Assembly (NCBI GenBank): GCA_013397695.1
Contig: VYZI01000003.1
Coordinates: 6,047,878 to 6,111,877, forward strand
Direction of reading: 5' to 3'
Length of the DNA: 64,000 nt
From: Centropus unirufus
Lineage: Eukaryota; Chordata; Aves; Cuculiformes; Centropidae
Numbering within the stretch: the first letter of the stretch is position 1; each line of letters opens with the position of its first letter. Positions 12,909 through 25,960 of this stretch are shown one piece after another. Below the pieces are notes generated by a model. That model saw only the letters and a program-made list of their open reading frames with translations. It had not been told where the DNA came from and searched no databases. The translations under genes were made by a program, and so were the position numbers.

Positions 12909-14978
12909 TTTAAAATAAGCACAAATAGAAAATTGGCATATGTGCCAACCACTCACAAGTGTGAGAAGGAAGCAAAGGACAGAGAACCTGTTCCAGTCCG
13001 TATTGCCTTACAGCCTGGCAGGGTACTTTGAACTTTGCCTGCAGCGTATGATTTGCTATAATCTATGCTCTGTAGAGTACCAAAACCAGAAGGGCAACAA
13101 AACGGTAAGAGTGAAAAATAGCCTTCCTAAGGCAATAAGCTTGTATATGCTGGGCCTTCCTACACTGCGCTTCCAATAGTTCCCAAGTCTCTTTTAAGTT
13201 GGTCATGTGTATTTGGTTTTGTATGTTTTTCCACACTGCTTTAAAATACTTTAATAACAGGATTAAAGAGCAACAGCCACGTGCATTGGAAACAAAAGTA
13301 CAGTGTATCCCAAGGCTTTACACTTGTTACCTGCTAATCCATTGTGTATGGGTACCAATATTTAAGAAATTTTGGATCAAATTTGGCAAACCACTGTAAC
13401 ATGAAACAGACTCCCAGTCTTGAATTTTTTTTCTGCAGCTCTGCTCCCACTTCTTCCTCCTGAGCAGATACTAACCAGACTTTATTCATTTCCCAGGAGC
13501 TGTGTAATAGAAACAGAGTGCTGCAGGATGTATGCATCAAAATGAGCTTTTATTTGGATCACTCTAATCCAGACTGATTTACCCAAGAAGAAGGGTCCCT
13601 ATTTAAGTGAGCTTGTTTTGGTTCATTCCCACTTCACACTTAAACCAGGACTCCCCGAGCCCCATGAGTTAACACAGATGGCTGAGAGATGAATCGGGAA
13701 CAGAGACTTAATATAAAGTTTGCAGACACCAAGCAAAAAGCAGCACAGCTGTAATGCACAGCCCCCCACTGAGCAAATGACTCCAGCTTCCTCTCTAAAA
13801 GATCTTCAAGTATTTTATTAATTCAGAGAAGGTCAGACTTGCATATCAACATCCACAGGTTTCAGGATGGTCTGTGCTGCAAGTTGTGTGATCTCTGGGT
13901 AGAGCATCCAGCTATCCAGGTATCTGTCAGAGGAATGAATACTCTCCGCGTGGCCAAGGCCAGAATTCAATTCCTCTAAAGGGAAACCAAGCCTGCACAG
14001 CACAATGAACCGAAAGCTTCTGGTAAAGGCAGCGAGCTGACATTTAGCATGAAAACTAGGAGAGATCAGCTTTAAACTAGGAAGCGTATGTGAGCAGGGC
14101 ATTACCTCAACTCTCTGAGTCTTTTGTTATCCCTGCTCTCAAACTGCTGCTCTGTATCCTTGGGAATCACATACTCCACACAATCTCAGATGACGGAATT
14201 TGTGCACTCCCTGTGCTGCTCGCAACGTGGCACAGGCAGCGTAGCCAAAGCTCTGTCCCGCAGGCTCACTGCCCTGCGCTGAGGTCTAAGGACTCTGCAG
14301 CACACGCTGGTTTGGGCCCTCACATTGCTTCTACGTGCTGTGTCCCACACCTGACAGGACCGCTCCTCACAGCTCAAGGACGGTGCTGTATGGGGCTACT
14401 CCAGATGACTGCAAAGACCTTTAATAAGGCGCTTATTAAAGCGGCTGAGTTAATGAAATAATGCTGAGTGTGCTGAGCTTCACCCTCCCTCCGCTGAGTG
14501 GGGCTGACAGAGGAGGTCTAAGGGAAATCTTAAACTTCCTACCTACTTAATACCAACTAACTTGAAAAATTCATCAAGGAAATTCACATTAATACAACTG
14601 ACAGGCAAATGTAATTATAGTGTGCATAACATTTAATTCAATATGGTTACCAAGCCTAAAAAGCACATTACTTTCTTTATGAGATCGCTTTGCTATTTAT
14701 TAGGGAAAAGGTCTTTGTAAAATGACTCTATCCAGCTGCTGGGAAGAGAGATCTGGGAGCTACTCCTGTGGCATGGAAATCGCTTTATTCACTTCAGCTA
14801 GATTCACATTCCAAAAATGAGATGTAAATCAAGGCCAGAACTGCATCACTGGTCTTTCACTCCTTTAGAGGAACTTCCTGGGGACCACGGTGGAAATGCA
14901 CACTGAGTTGCAACTCAGCCTTTGCACAGCTCCTACATGCATTCCAATTTGCTGTTTATCTCGTTGTTTTAAAATGAC

Positions 14979-14998
14979 TTTTTTTTTTTTTTTTTTTT
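14979..14998. repeat. T20 homopolymer
   Basis: An uninterrupted run of 20 T, the longest homopolymer I found in the window. No retrotransposon body adjoins it. Its length is prone to sequencing error and polymorphism. Confidence 0.9.
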
Positions 14999-17276
14999 GG
15001 CTTGGCAATAAATGTCCAGTTCAATTTTGAGTTTCAAAGCTGTATCAGATGAGAGTTTTATCAGTTTAGCGTTCTTGCTTCTTGGGAAAGAGTGAGGAAG
15101 TGAGGAGCAGTGGTGACAGAAGAGTCACCCTCTTGTAGACCTCAGCAGAACTCAGTAATGCCTTTTAAATTAATTTGAAAGGCTGTCTTGGCACAGAAAA
15201 GGCCAGACCTTCCTCTTTTTAATTAAAACTTAAAACAAAAAAAAACCAAACCCAGGGTGAATTTATGCCTTAATCTCCCTCTCTGGTCGAACAACGTAGC
15301 TTTACTCACTGCTAGCAAGTGGACTTTTTTTTTTTACCCAAGGCCCTGCCCTTCACTCATAAACAAAACCAGCCAGAGCTCTGTCTCATTATAGCCTGCA
15401 CAGACACATGGTCCTGCTGGGAGGGCAGCCCCATGCAGAGAGGCACACAACAGCAGAAGGAGCAGTTGTCTGCTAGTTTCTTATTATAACAGAGCCGCCG
15501 TTCATACAGTTCATACTGCTTAGAAATTCCATTTTTAAGCCCTGTTCCAAGGGTTTGTAAACCTGGATGGGAAAATTCGTTCCGGGCTGAACCACCACAC
15601 GCCAAGCCCTGCAATCTGGATTCTCCTGGTGATGGATGCTTATGGATCCAGGGCACTGAGTCCCTCATCCCCATCCCCTCCGACCTCTTGCCTCTGTTCT
15701 CATGCAAGCTGACTTCTGGTCTCCAGCTGCAACAGCCAGCCCTGGTGTCACGGTCTATGTGCTACAAGAAACATGGCAAGAGGAAACAGAGGAGGTGTAA
15801 ATTTTCTCATTTGCTTTCCAGTTTTGGATTTGGGCAAAACATGACACACTTGGCAAGCACTGTGAACAGAAACAGATACATGGGTAAATAAATCCATGTC
15901 TGTGCTAAGCCTGAGCAGTGCTAGCCTTAGCTACGCTTTCACAGCTGTCTTAATGAAGTTTGCAACTGTCTCCGTGCAATTAAAAGAAGCATTTTTGAAC
16001 TCCGCAGTACCAGACATCTGTCAGGTGCCAAAACAAGCACCAGAACAAGCACGATTTCTTGATCTGCAGATCAGATGTTACAGCAGGCCTGCCACTCAGG
16101 CCCTGATGAGTGCAACAGGCTTGAGGTTCGCATGGCAGTGCAGACAGATTAATAATTGGAACAGGAGTGAGGATTGCTCATGCCTAAGACGAGGGAGGTG
16201 CTCAGTACGGCTGCTCACATCTTCGACTCCAGCAGCTCTCCATGACAGATCTGTGTCCTTGATTATCAACAAGAAGCTGTACAAAACGAGAGCCAGGGAG
16301 GGGACAGCCGAGATGCCCCTCCGTCCAGGCTCCCCCTGTTCCAAGGCTGGGCCCAGCGCACAGGACCAGAGGGTGCTGGGGCTTTGCCAGCCCACAGCAT
16401 GGGCCCTTCTGGCCTGCCCCTGACCCAGAGGCCATGGTCCTGTGTACATTTCAAATGGCTTCATTGCAGCACCAGATGTTCCTTCCAATTGCCTTTGTCA
16501 GGCTGAGCAGCCCAGGGAATACTCAATGCAGGAGGTGGCAGTCGCCCCAAGCCTGAGAAGCTTCTCCTGGGAGCTTCTGGGGGAGTGGGAGGAAGGCTGC
16601 AGCCAGTACAACACCCTTCCTGGTGCTTGGGTGCTTAGAACCATCCAACAGAACCGAAGGATGCAGTGCTGGCAGGCACGACTCACAGGATGACTCCAGT
16701 ACAGGTCTACAGGTATTTGGGAGTCTACAAATATAACCAGGAGGGTTCTGATTTGGAAAATATGAAGCGACTCAAAGAAAATAAAAAATCCCCCAAATCT
16801 ACTGTAAGTAGAAGCCTTTCAGTTCCACGCTCAGGGCCATTTTTCAGCTAGCTGTCACTTTTCACTTCAAAGGTTATTCCTTAAAGTTAAATAAAATATT
16901 TATGTTATCCAGTACAAGGCATGAAAAATTTCTGTTTTGCTCATTTCTGCACATAGATTTGAAATCTGCCTGTAATTTCCTTTCCGTTGTTTGCAGGTTT
17001 AGCTGTGAATATTAAGTGCTCATTATTACTAAAACTGAAAAAACCAACAGCCAATCCCAAGGTCAAACCCGGATATTGAGTGCTGGGTCATTTCCTGCCT
17101 CAGTGACGGATCTTCCCCAAAACGCTTGCTATCACTTCAAATCAATTAGATTTTTTTCTTTCTGTATCAGAGGTTGTCGAGAGCTCATTTCATGGGTTAG
17201 CATGCAGGGGACTTGTGCCCTGCAGGGAACCCTGTGCAGGTTATAGACTGGCAGACCCCTATTTATACACATGCAC

Positions 17277-17301
17277 TAAATGTAAATGTAAATGTAAATA
17301 T
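17277..17301. repeat. (TAAATG)n hexamer microsatellite
   Basis: Four consecutive copies of a TAAATG/TAAATA unit on the + strand, the last copy degenerate. An ordinary AT-rich microsatellite. Confidence 0.85.
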
Positions 17302-17454
17302 AAGTAATACCAGTGCTCAACTTATCAAACAGATTTGGGTTCTATTTATTTCTATCACTATAACAAACATATCCAATTTTATTTTCTCCAACCAACTCAG
17401 TTAACAGCTCACTGCATATACTGCGTAAATAAAATTCATATTATTGCCATTCTG

Positions 17455-17471
17455 GTTTTGTTTGTTTGTTT
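17455..17471. repeat. (TTTG)n microsatellite
   Basis: About four TTTG units ending in TTTAAATC. Short simple repeat. Confidence 0.8.
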
Positions 17472-20400
17472 AAATCTTCAGCTTTAGAGCCAACAGCTCT
17501 CAAATAAAGAATGAAAAAACAGGTTTACTCACCCCTGAACAAATTTGACTCCTAAATTCAATGCTATTTTGCTACTAATTTCATTCAGGGTTAGAGAAAG
17601 TCCAAGGCTTTCTACGTCCCGAGTTAAATACTAAACCTGTAGTTTTCACCATACACTGGAAGTGAAAAGGGCCATAAAAATGCAACTATTATTCATCTAC
17701 TCTTTGTGCATTTGGTAGCAAAAACTAACCTTTGCAAAGGTCAACTTTTCCTGTTGGTTTTGCATGAGTAAATTTAATGTCGTTCTACTGACCTCACTCC
17801 TGTTCTTCCATTGTATCTTGGCTCAGGCAGGTTTGAACCATGCGGACAAGAATGCAGCACCTTTAGGGGCACAAGATTTACTTTTTGCAAACCTTGGCTT
17901 CTTCAGATGAGATGCTGAAAACCACCAGGTAAGAGGCTTGATTAATGCATCATATTTAAAAAAAAATAAAAAGAAAGATTAATAAAACATTTTATTACCT
18001 TCAATGTAAAGGGTCACAACCCACCTCCAACCTATACCAGATGAAAGGGAAATCCTTCCCTGTATGTCGGAGCTATCTTCCCTGTCAAAGAAAGCACGAG
18101 CTAAGAGGTGCTTAACGAACCATAACTAGAACCAATCTAACCTACAAAGGAAAAGAAAACATTCATTTTGCAGGAGTGTAACCAAATATACTTCAAATGC
18201 AACACACAACATTAGGAAGCCTATTTTAAAAATGAAAACTGCTCTCACACGGTGAGCTATGCCTGCAAGGTGCCCTTGTGTCTTCTCGGATACTAGGGAT
18301 ACAAACTCATTTCACCAGGGCACCAAAACCCAAACATCTCCTGGGGTTTCATCTGGGGCTGATGTACACCGGCATGTTAAAAACAACCGGGTCAGTAGGA
18401 TGACACGTGTGTGGGGCCACCACCACTTGACACTGACCCAACAAGCAGAATATCCTTGTCTAAAGAAAACTTTAAAAGAGGGCCTGTTGTCCTAAACCAT
18501 AAAATAAAGTTGTCCTCAACTCAACAGCATAAGAAACACAAATGAAGAATAATCCAATAAGTAAACTGTTACCACTTGGGGGACTCAAATATTAGAAAGA
18601 AGCTACTTAAAGGCAACTGGGAGATCAAATATTAAGTAATAATGTATTAGAACTAATAAATTAAAGATGAAACGCACTTCGCAATTTGAGTCAGAAGCAC
18701 CACTGGCTTTAATCTGAAAAAATGCAACATAACTTAGAACAACCAAGAAGGCATTAATCTCTGGATTCAGCACTGTGATGGAGAAGAGGAAAACAGAAGG
18801 ACTCTAATCCCACATGCAGTTTTATCTCCCACTGTTTTGATCTGGTAAACTTCCTTTGAGGTTTGCTTGTTTTCGGAGCATTTCCTAGAGAATAATGACA
18901 AGGGATCAAGGTCCTTGGTTCAGCCAAAGCTTTGGGGTAGCCAGCAGACCTGCTGTCCCTGCTCTGCAGATGAAGTGGCACAGTGGCCAGGCCGGAGGCT
19001 GCACCTCCATACTGGAAGATAAGCATGCCTGCAATCTGTTCCACTTCATGCTAATCACAGACAAATCCTGTTTAGCCTACTCATGAAAGCAAATTGATTT
19101 GCATGGGATTATTTAGAGGGGTAAACGGGATCTAGACTGGCCCTAAGGGTTTGGGGATTTTGGGAGAGGTATGGATGATGTCCCCAGTTGGGTGAATTTT
19201 GAGTGCCTTTCACATTGTGTTAATACAGGCCACCAAATGTCATAGAGAGATATCTTCCCTCCACCAGGACTATGCAATACAGATTTTTTTAAACTTTTTC
19301 TTTTTTCAAATAGCAGGGTTGGTTCACTATTGTACATTATCAGATTTGCTTTGAATAGCCAAGGGATCTGGCAATAGTAGATAGCTGCGCATTGGGGCTT
19401 TTTAAGGTATTCCCAAAGGGACTACCTTCTTTACACCAGTTAGCATTTACGAAGGACACAGCTAAAGCCACAGTACAGCTTGGCCCAAATCTTCCCTTTG
19501 CCCCATTTACTCCATTCCTCAGGGACTTATACATCATTTTTAAACAAGGCAGAGCTCATACACCCCATGCACTATTAGTGCAGCATTTTCGCCCCAGGCT
19601 TCCCACGCTCCCAGCTCCCTACAGTCACTATTGACACTTCATATGCACCTACTCTCTAGTCCCTTTGGCTTATGACACGATAATCAGTGCAAGGCAGATA
19701 ACTTCCTTCCACGTGGTGGCTAAGGTGGCTCTAGCACAGGACAAGACCAAAGATGACATGAGGAGAGACAGCCACAGACCTCCGGGCTCTCAATTTCAAC
19801 TTTCGGGAATTCTTCCATTACATCACAGGGCCGGTGCCAGCAGAGAGGGAAAGAGGGATTCAGTGTTTCTGCTGTCATGCTGTGAAGTTCTAAAGTTTTC
19901 ATCTACAGCAGCTTCATCTTTCAGCAAGTGCTCCATTGGCTGGAGGGGGGGCACAGTTTGCTGAACCCTTGTTTTTCTCTTATATATGTACATACGTGCA
20001 CTTGCTGTCTTAGCACCAAATCTTCCACCCCTGGATGGGGTCTCCCAGTGCCCGAGGTCTCACAGGTCCAGCCTAGCTCTAGGGCTCTCCTATCTCAAAA
20101 GAGGTGTCATGGTTTGAGCGGTTCCTTCCAAGACCACTGTGTTGCTGCACTGATTGTAGTAGATTCATGGATATTAACACAGATGCTTCTCTCTTGGGTA
20201 TCTGAACCAAGAAGAGATGAGCCCAGTCTTGCTGTGACCCATCGTCTCCCTCGGAGTACGGCACTTTCTGGTCTTATTCAGACTCTGACACCACTGAGGT
20301 CAACTTGCTGCATCCAACAGAGCTGGCAGTATTTTTTTAAAGCGTATCCAGGTTGGCAACATTTTTAAATGTTCTAAATGTTGCACCAGCTCAAAAAAAA

Positions 20401-20585
20401 ATCCCTTTGCTCCAACTCTCCTACCTGTATGGGTCTGTGAGTAGTTTTTTTTTCCAGAGGCAGATAACCTTTCCCTTTAAAGCTCTGCAAATGTCAGGTA
20501 TTTACAGTGTCATTGCTCCTCTCAGGTTTCTGAGGCCTCTCTGATACAGATACTCAACCACAACCAGGGCTCGAACACAAGAAGC

Positions 20586-20601
20586 TTTTTTTTTTTTTTT
20601 T
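20586..20601. repeat. T16 homopolymer
   Basis: An uninterrupted T run of 16, preceded by AAGC and followed by CC. No mobile-element body is visible beside it. Confidence 0.88.
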
Positions 20602-23600
20602 CCTTCAGTTTCCTTGCCCTAACAGCATTTAAAAGCCTTTTAAGCCATAAATTCCAAGTCAGCTAGAGGACATGAGACAGAATTGCCTCAACCCAGCTCC
20701 TCTGCTCTTCCCACGATTCTTGCTTACTCTTCCCATCAGTGACCTCATGTTAACACAGCAATTTTCCCAGTTTACTTCTTGTACCTACCACAGCCACTTA
20801 TCTGCTGCTTAAGACACGCGGTGTCCCCTTGGTAAGCACTTGCGGAGATTCAGCAGGGTGAAGCCCAGCTCCCTGCGAGAGCCCAGATCTGCTACTGCCC
20901 AACAGCAGCAGCTGCAAGACAACTTCCCACAGGCCAGATATGTGCACAGTTTCCAGTCCTGGAAAGTCACAAGATATGTTCCTGCCTTCACAGCATCTCA
21001 GCTCAAGACAGCTCAGGATCCGGCCCAGGAACCAGGCTCACGTAGGCATTCCATCCAGCACCCCCAGCTTCCAGAGAGGCTTAATTTCCCCAGTTCAGTC
21101 TGGCTAAGAAGTGCTGCGAGGCATTTGGCTGTGCTTAAGGGTGGGTGTATCTAGAACCGCTATCACAGACAGCAGTGACAATAGAAGCCTGTAATTCCCA
21201 AACTTAACTAATTAGAAGAAGAAGATGAATTCAGGCTGGATCAGGAGATCTCCTCTGCTAGCTCAGTTTATTGTCTGTATTGACCGGCACAATCTGGCCA
21301 AATCCCCAGTGCAAACAAGCAGTTTTAGCCAATATCGTCACAGAGCCAACAAGTCTTAATTTGCTACAGGAAATGCTCATTTCACTGTATCTTGTACATC
21401 TGGCAAGGGCTAAAATGCATCTAACTTAGTCAACAGTCAGATGTGATGAAACACAGCCAGCATTTTTCCACTGGCGTAACGCAGAGCTCAGCAGACAAGC
21501 TGAATCCAAAATTTGAACACCACTGAACATCAGATGTTTCTACATTCATTTTCAATTAAATCTTTTTGTGCAGGGCTCAGAGAAAGAGGCTATCTAGAAA
21601 TACGCTGCATGGCAGATGATACATAAAGGAAAAAATAAATGGAAGCACCAACACGAAGCACAAGACTGTGCCAGTAGCACTGCAGAGAAGCTCTCTTCTT
21701 CCCTCCCCCCGCCACCTCCACTGAAATATCCAAAAGACTGGTTTACTTCAGAGAGGGTTGGGGTTTGTTTTTTTTGATAGCTGCCCAATACAAATAAAGT
21801 TCAACAATTCATTCCCATCTGAAATATATTTAAGCCTTCTGACTCACATCAGATCAAATCCCCAATTTTGTTTTGCATTTGGGTAACAACTTGTGAACAC
21901 ACCGTTTCCTTCTACACTTTTGGTCAGAAGTGAGCATCGTCTTCCTAAGTGCCAAGGCTGCCCACAAAATTACGGAGCAGTCAATTCTCCCCTCCAACCT
22001 ATCCCTCTCCCCCCACCCCCCGCCATACACACGCAAACTCTCCATGCTGATTTCAAGTTTTCCAGGATGGAAAACTGCTCCACACAGTTGCACTTAAAGT
22101 CATAGGGAGCAGACTGGAAAACTTCCTCCACTGCTGGAAAACGTGACTAACCAGCATCTGAGATGGCTCAAAAAGTGACTTGTCCTCCCAGCAGAATACA
22201 GGCATGGGTTGCTAAAGTGGAAAGCTTAAACTCCCAGAAATCGTGCTTCATTTCTGACTCATTCCAGTTGGCACCATTTGTTTCTCCCTCTCCCCTTTGA
22301 TTTGATCTGCCCCTGAAACTCAAATACAGAACTTTGGGAGACAGTAACCCAGTAGCAATTAAATTATGTTTTATGTTAGCTTTGAGAAATGGCCTCCATT
22401 TTCCTTGTTGATCAAAGGGAAAGAGGAGGTGATGATGTCCATGCCCGAAAATAACAGTTTCAGGATAAAGCTCCGATTACACCAATCCAGAAATACCCAG
22501 ACTTTCATACGAATTGACTGATTGGACTTAGTTTATACAAAGCAGTGCTTCCTTCTCTTCAACCAGCTTCTCCTAGAAGGGCAGGCAGAACAACATAAAC
22601 GTCTTCTACTTAATTCTTCATAATTGTAGCTTTCCATGGGGCTAAAACAGGTGTTTAATACCAAAGCACTGGGGTTCCTATTCCAAAGTATATTAATGCA
22701 AATGGGAAAAAATGCAGGCAAAAAAAAAATAAGTTACTTGATGAAGAGCACAGACATTCACGGGCAGAGTAGGCGCAAGAAACTAGGTCTCCGGTGAAAG
22801 CTGACATCTATTTCCCTCCTAGCAGAGCTTCATATGGAAGTCAGGGGGTTTCTTGCTTCCACCCTTCCTCGCGCTGTCACTCACTTTGGGAATCTTTATT
22901 TTGGTCTGACACTTTTAACAGGGTTGGGATCAGCTCTGAGATCTGCCAGTTTTCTCGTGGGAGGGATCTGTTTGGTTTAAGAGAGAGTGGGAGAGGAAGT
23001 GCTTGATTTTGCAAACACAACCTGCACACAAAGATATTTTTATTCCCTTGCCTTCCTATCAAAAGGTTTAGGCTCAAAAGCACTGAGCAAAGGGTGTATT
23101 TAAAATACTGAGATTAAACTGAAGGCTGGAGCAGGAAGGACCTTTGGTTTGCACTTGGGGTTTAATCCTGCCAGCCCTCATTGCTCTGCTGAAGGCTGGA
23201 GATGAGCCATGCCCTGGATATAGTGCTTTTTTTTCTCCTGCAACACCACTGCTGGCATCCTAGGAGCTTCATCTGATTCCTACAGTCATTTTGACCTGGA
23301 GTCAAGCAGCAGCTGGAGGTAGACAGAAACAATGAGCGCGGAGACACCAGGACCTCCCTTCCTAGGGCTGCCAGAGAGCAAAGGGGATGCCCATGGCCCA
23401 GCTGGTTGTTCTCCAGGGGACAGGCAGCTGAGCATGGATCACCATCAGCTGGGAGGAAGGGAGCTGATCCATGGGGCTCAGGCTCGACTCTTGTCCAGCA
23501 ACACACAGCACAAAATATTCTTTCCAAATCACTTTTTTTTAATTCACCAGAAACAGCCTGTCTAATGCTGAAAGCACCCTGACCTCTTCTCCCCACTCCT

Positions 23601-25789
23601 TTGGGAAAAGGAACCATAAAAATCTCTTGCCCTCAGTGGCTGGGCCAGCATGACCCCCTCCAAAAACCTCCAGGGAGAGACAAAGCCAGCAACTCCGTGC
23701 TATCCGGATCCCAGGGCTTAACCAGAGGAGGATTCCTCTCAGCCGGCTCTGATGAGCTGCATTGCACGGGCATTTAGCTTTAAATCAGAGCAAGTCTTTA
23801 CTGCACATTCCCCGCTCCAGGACAGGACCCTTTGGCCCTGCAAAGCTCTGCACCCAAAGCTCTTGCTGGCTCCCCGCATGGAGCCACGCACCCTTTCCCT
23901 GCTCACATGGCAGGAACACCCCAAAGGAGCTGCCCAATCCACCTCCAGCTGCCCAGGCTCTTGGGGCTCTCTTTCTTTCACCTCCACGTGTGCCTCGCAG
24001 GAGAACAGGGCCACTTGCTAAAATTATGCAAATGAGCCAAAACACTCTAAAACCAGCGCTAAAGGTAAAGTACAAACGGGATTAATTACACCCTGCAAAG
24101 CATTTGAGTGCTACTGAAGTCAGCATCTACAAGCATTCAGCACATTTGAAGAATCCATCAATAAGCTGATGGATTTTTTTTTTTCCTGTGTGGAAATGCT
24201 ACTTTAATGTAATTTCCCCAGTGCATTCCGAATGACAGGATGTATGTCTTTCTTCTGATCCAAAGGAAAAATATTTTTTTTACATCTCAAAGCCAGCTAC
24301 AAACACCTAAAACCTACAAATGCAAAAAGGCCCCAGGAAACAGTAGTAAAAGCTCCCTATCTATATCCTCAATTTTTCATGCGACAGATCAGGACTGACA
24401 GGGCTCTGGAGCTGGAATCAGTTTTCAACTGTGGCAAAAATGGTGACAATTCTTCACCAAATACAGAAGAATCCAAAAATTATGGGTTTATCTGCCTTCT
24501 GCTTCTAGCGCTCTGCACATGGCACTCTGCCTTCTGATCAGTTTTGGGAGTGAGCTATGAAGGAGAAGCTGTTCCGTGGTATAATAAAAGTTGAAGACAT
24601 TTAAGTGAATACTCTCCACTAAGAGGAAAAAAGCAAAGATGGAGGAGGGGGAATGTGACAGACCCACATTCATATCTCGAGGGAAGAAAGCTAAAAGCAT
24701 TCCTCATTAAATTCCAGTCAAATATTCCCTGCTTAAAATAGCTACGCGGTGCAAGAAAGCAGCAAGATAAACTTCATTTCCAGGGAAAAAAAATACCTGG
24801 TTCGAAAAAGCAGTTTGAATGAACCTGGCGTAGATCATGTGAACGTAATCCTCAAAGCTATTTCCAGCTAGGCAACAATAATGAGAAAAACTCTTCAGCT
24901 GAAGAAGGGGGTTGCTTTCAAGCTGCATTCCTTTCCCTCTCAGTTTACCCCTTTCTCCTCTTCCCCAAAATACACTCTGCTTATGGAACAAAACCATAGA
25001 AGCTAGGGGTTTTCGTTTCATTTTCTGTTTGTTTTTTGTTTCGGAGCAACCATTTCATAACCATAATAGTCACAAACGCTGTTTGCTTTTCAGACAGATG
25101 TTGCATTGTAATTCTATCCAAATGAGTTGGTTTGGAGTCCTCTGATTAGGGAACGGAGCCGATAAGAGCCAAACCACTGGGGTCACGGCAAATTTGTAGG
25201 AGTTCCGATGAACCAACTTGTATGATTGCCTGAGAGCAACAAGACTAACCACTTCCAAGATAAACTCATCAACAGCTGCTCTCTGCTCCTCCTGCCAGCG
25301 TCTGCCTCCAAGGAAGCCTCAGGCAGGCCTCTCAATCCACCAGAGGGTTTGAGGTCTAACAAGCTCCTGGGAATGGAGGCGAGAAGAGAGGAGCAGGACA
25401 CCAGGGACCCCTCTCCCTGCAAGCCAACGCTGACGCAAAGAGTGCAACACCAGCCCGAGGTGGCAGAATATTGCACAAGAGCCCAAACCCATTGCCTGAA
25501 ATGAGGCATGTGGCAGTGGAAAATGATGGCCCCAGAAGGTCAAATGCTGCAAAAAAGGAAAAAAAGTGCTGGCTATTGCACAATATGAGATAAATTAATC
25601 GAGGCCAGAGAGATCGCATGTGCTTTGCAGATGGCACTTGCCACATCTTGACGGCCAAACTCAGGACTCTATCTCTGTTCATCTTCTCGGGCAATGATGG
25701 GCCGCAGCAAGCAATTCAAATGTCCAAGCATCCTAGGATTCTATGGAGCGCCTTGGAAAATGATGGCTCTGGGGTGAACTAAAGGCAAG

Positions 25790-25960
25790 GTTCTGATGAA
25801 AAGCAGATGTCATTTAATTATCAGGGAGCGGAGGGCTCCACTAATTATAACCCATGGATGTATATTTTATAGTACACCAAAGATCAGAATTAACAAGAAC
25901 CCAGGGCTACTAATACACGTAATTCCTCCCATGCCATTAAAATTGTACAAGTGGGAAATG
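25790..25960. promoter_or_regulatory. Candidate conserved regulatory block
   Basis: Seen: a cluster of homeodomain-type words in about 150 bp ('tttaattatc', 'ctaattata', 'actaatacacgtaatt', 'cattaaaattg'), with no repeat signature and no convincing open frame. Inferred: a candidate developmental enhancer or other conserved non-coding element. The alternative is AT-rich background. Only cross-species alignment can decide. Confidence 0.22.

Noticed and set aside
13880..13990. tRNA-like A-box ('gggtagagcatcc') followed by a B-box-like word
   Set aside because: The spacing is far too long for a tRNA and no cloverleaf arms pair. It could be a SINE head remnant but is not supportable.
15896..16423. 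175-codon open frame (+)
   Set aside because: A single frame with no recognisable domain, overlapped antisense by a 130-codon frame in a GC-richer patch. Most likely chance.
20812..20830. Partial resemblance to mature miR-124 ('taagacacgcggtg')
   Set aside because: Only about 13 of the first 14 bases match and the rest diverges. The upstream arm needed for the miR-124 hairpin is absent.
21989..22021. C-rich run that could form a G-quadruplex on the minus strand
   Set aside because: Only three close runs of three or more C are present. The fourth is separated by a 10-base loop, so it falls outside the usual motif.
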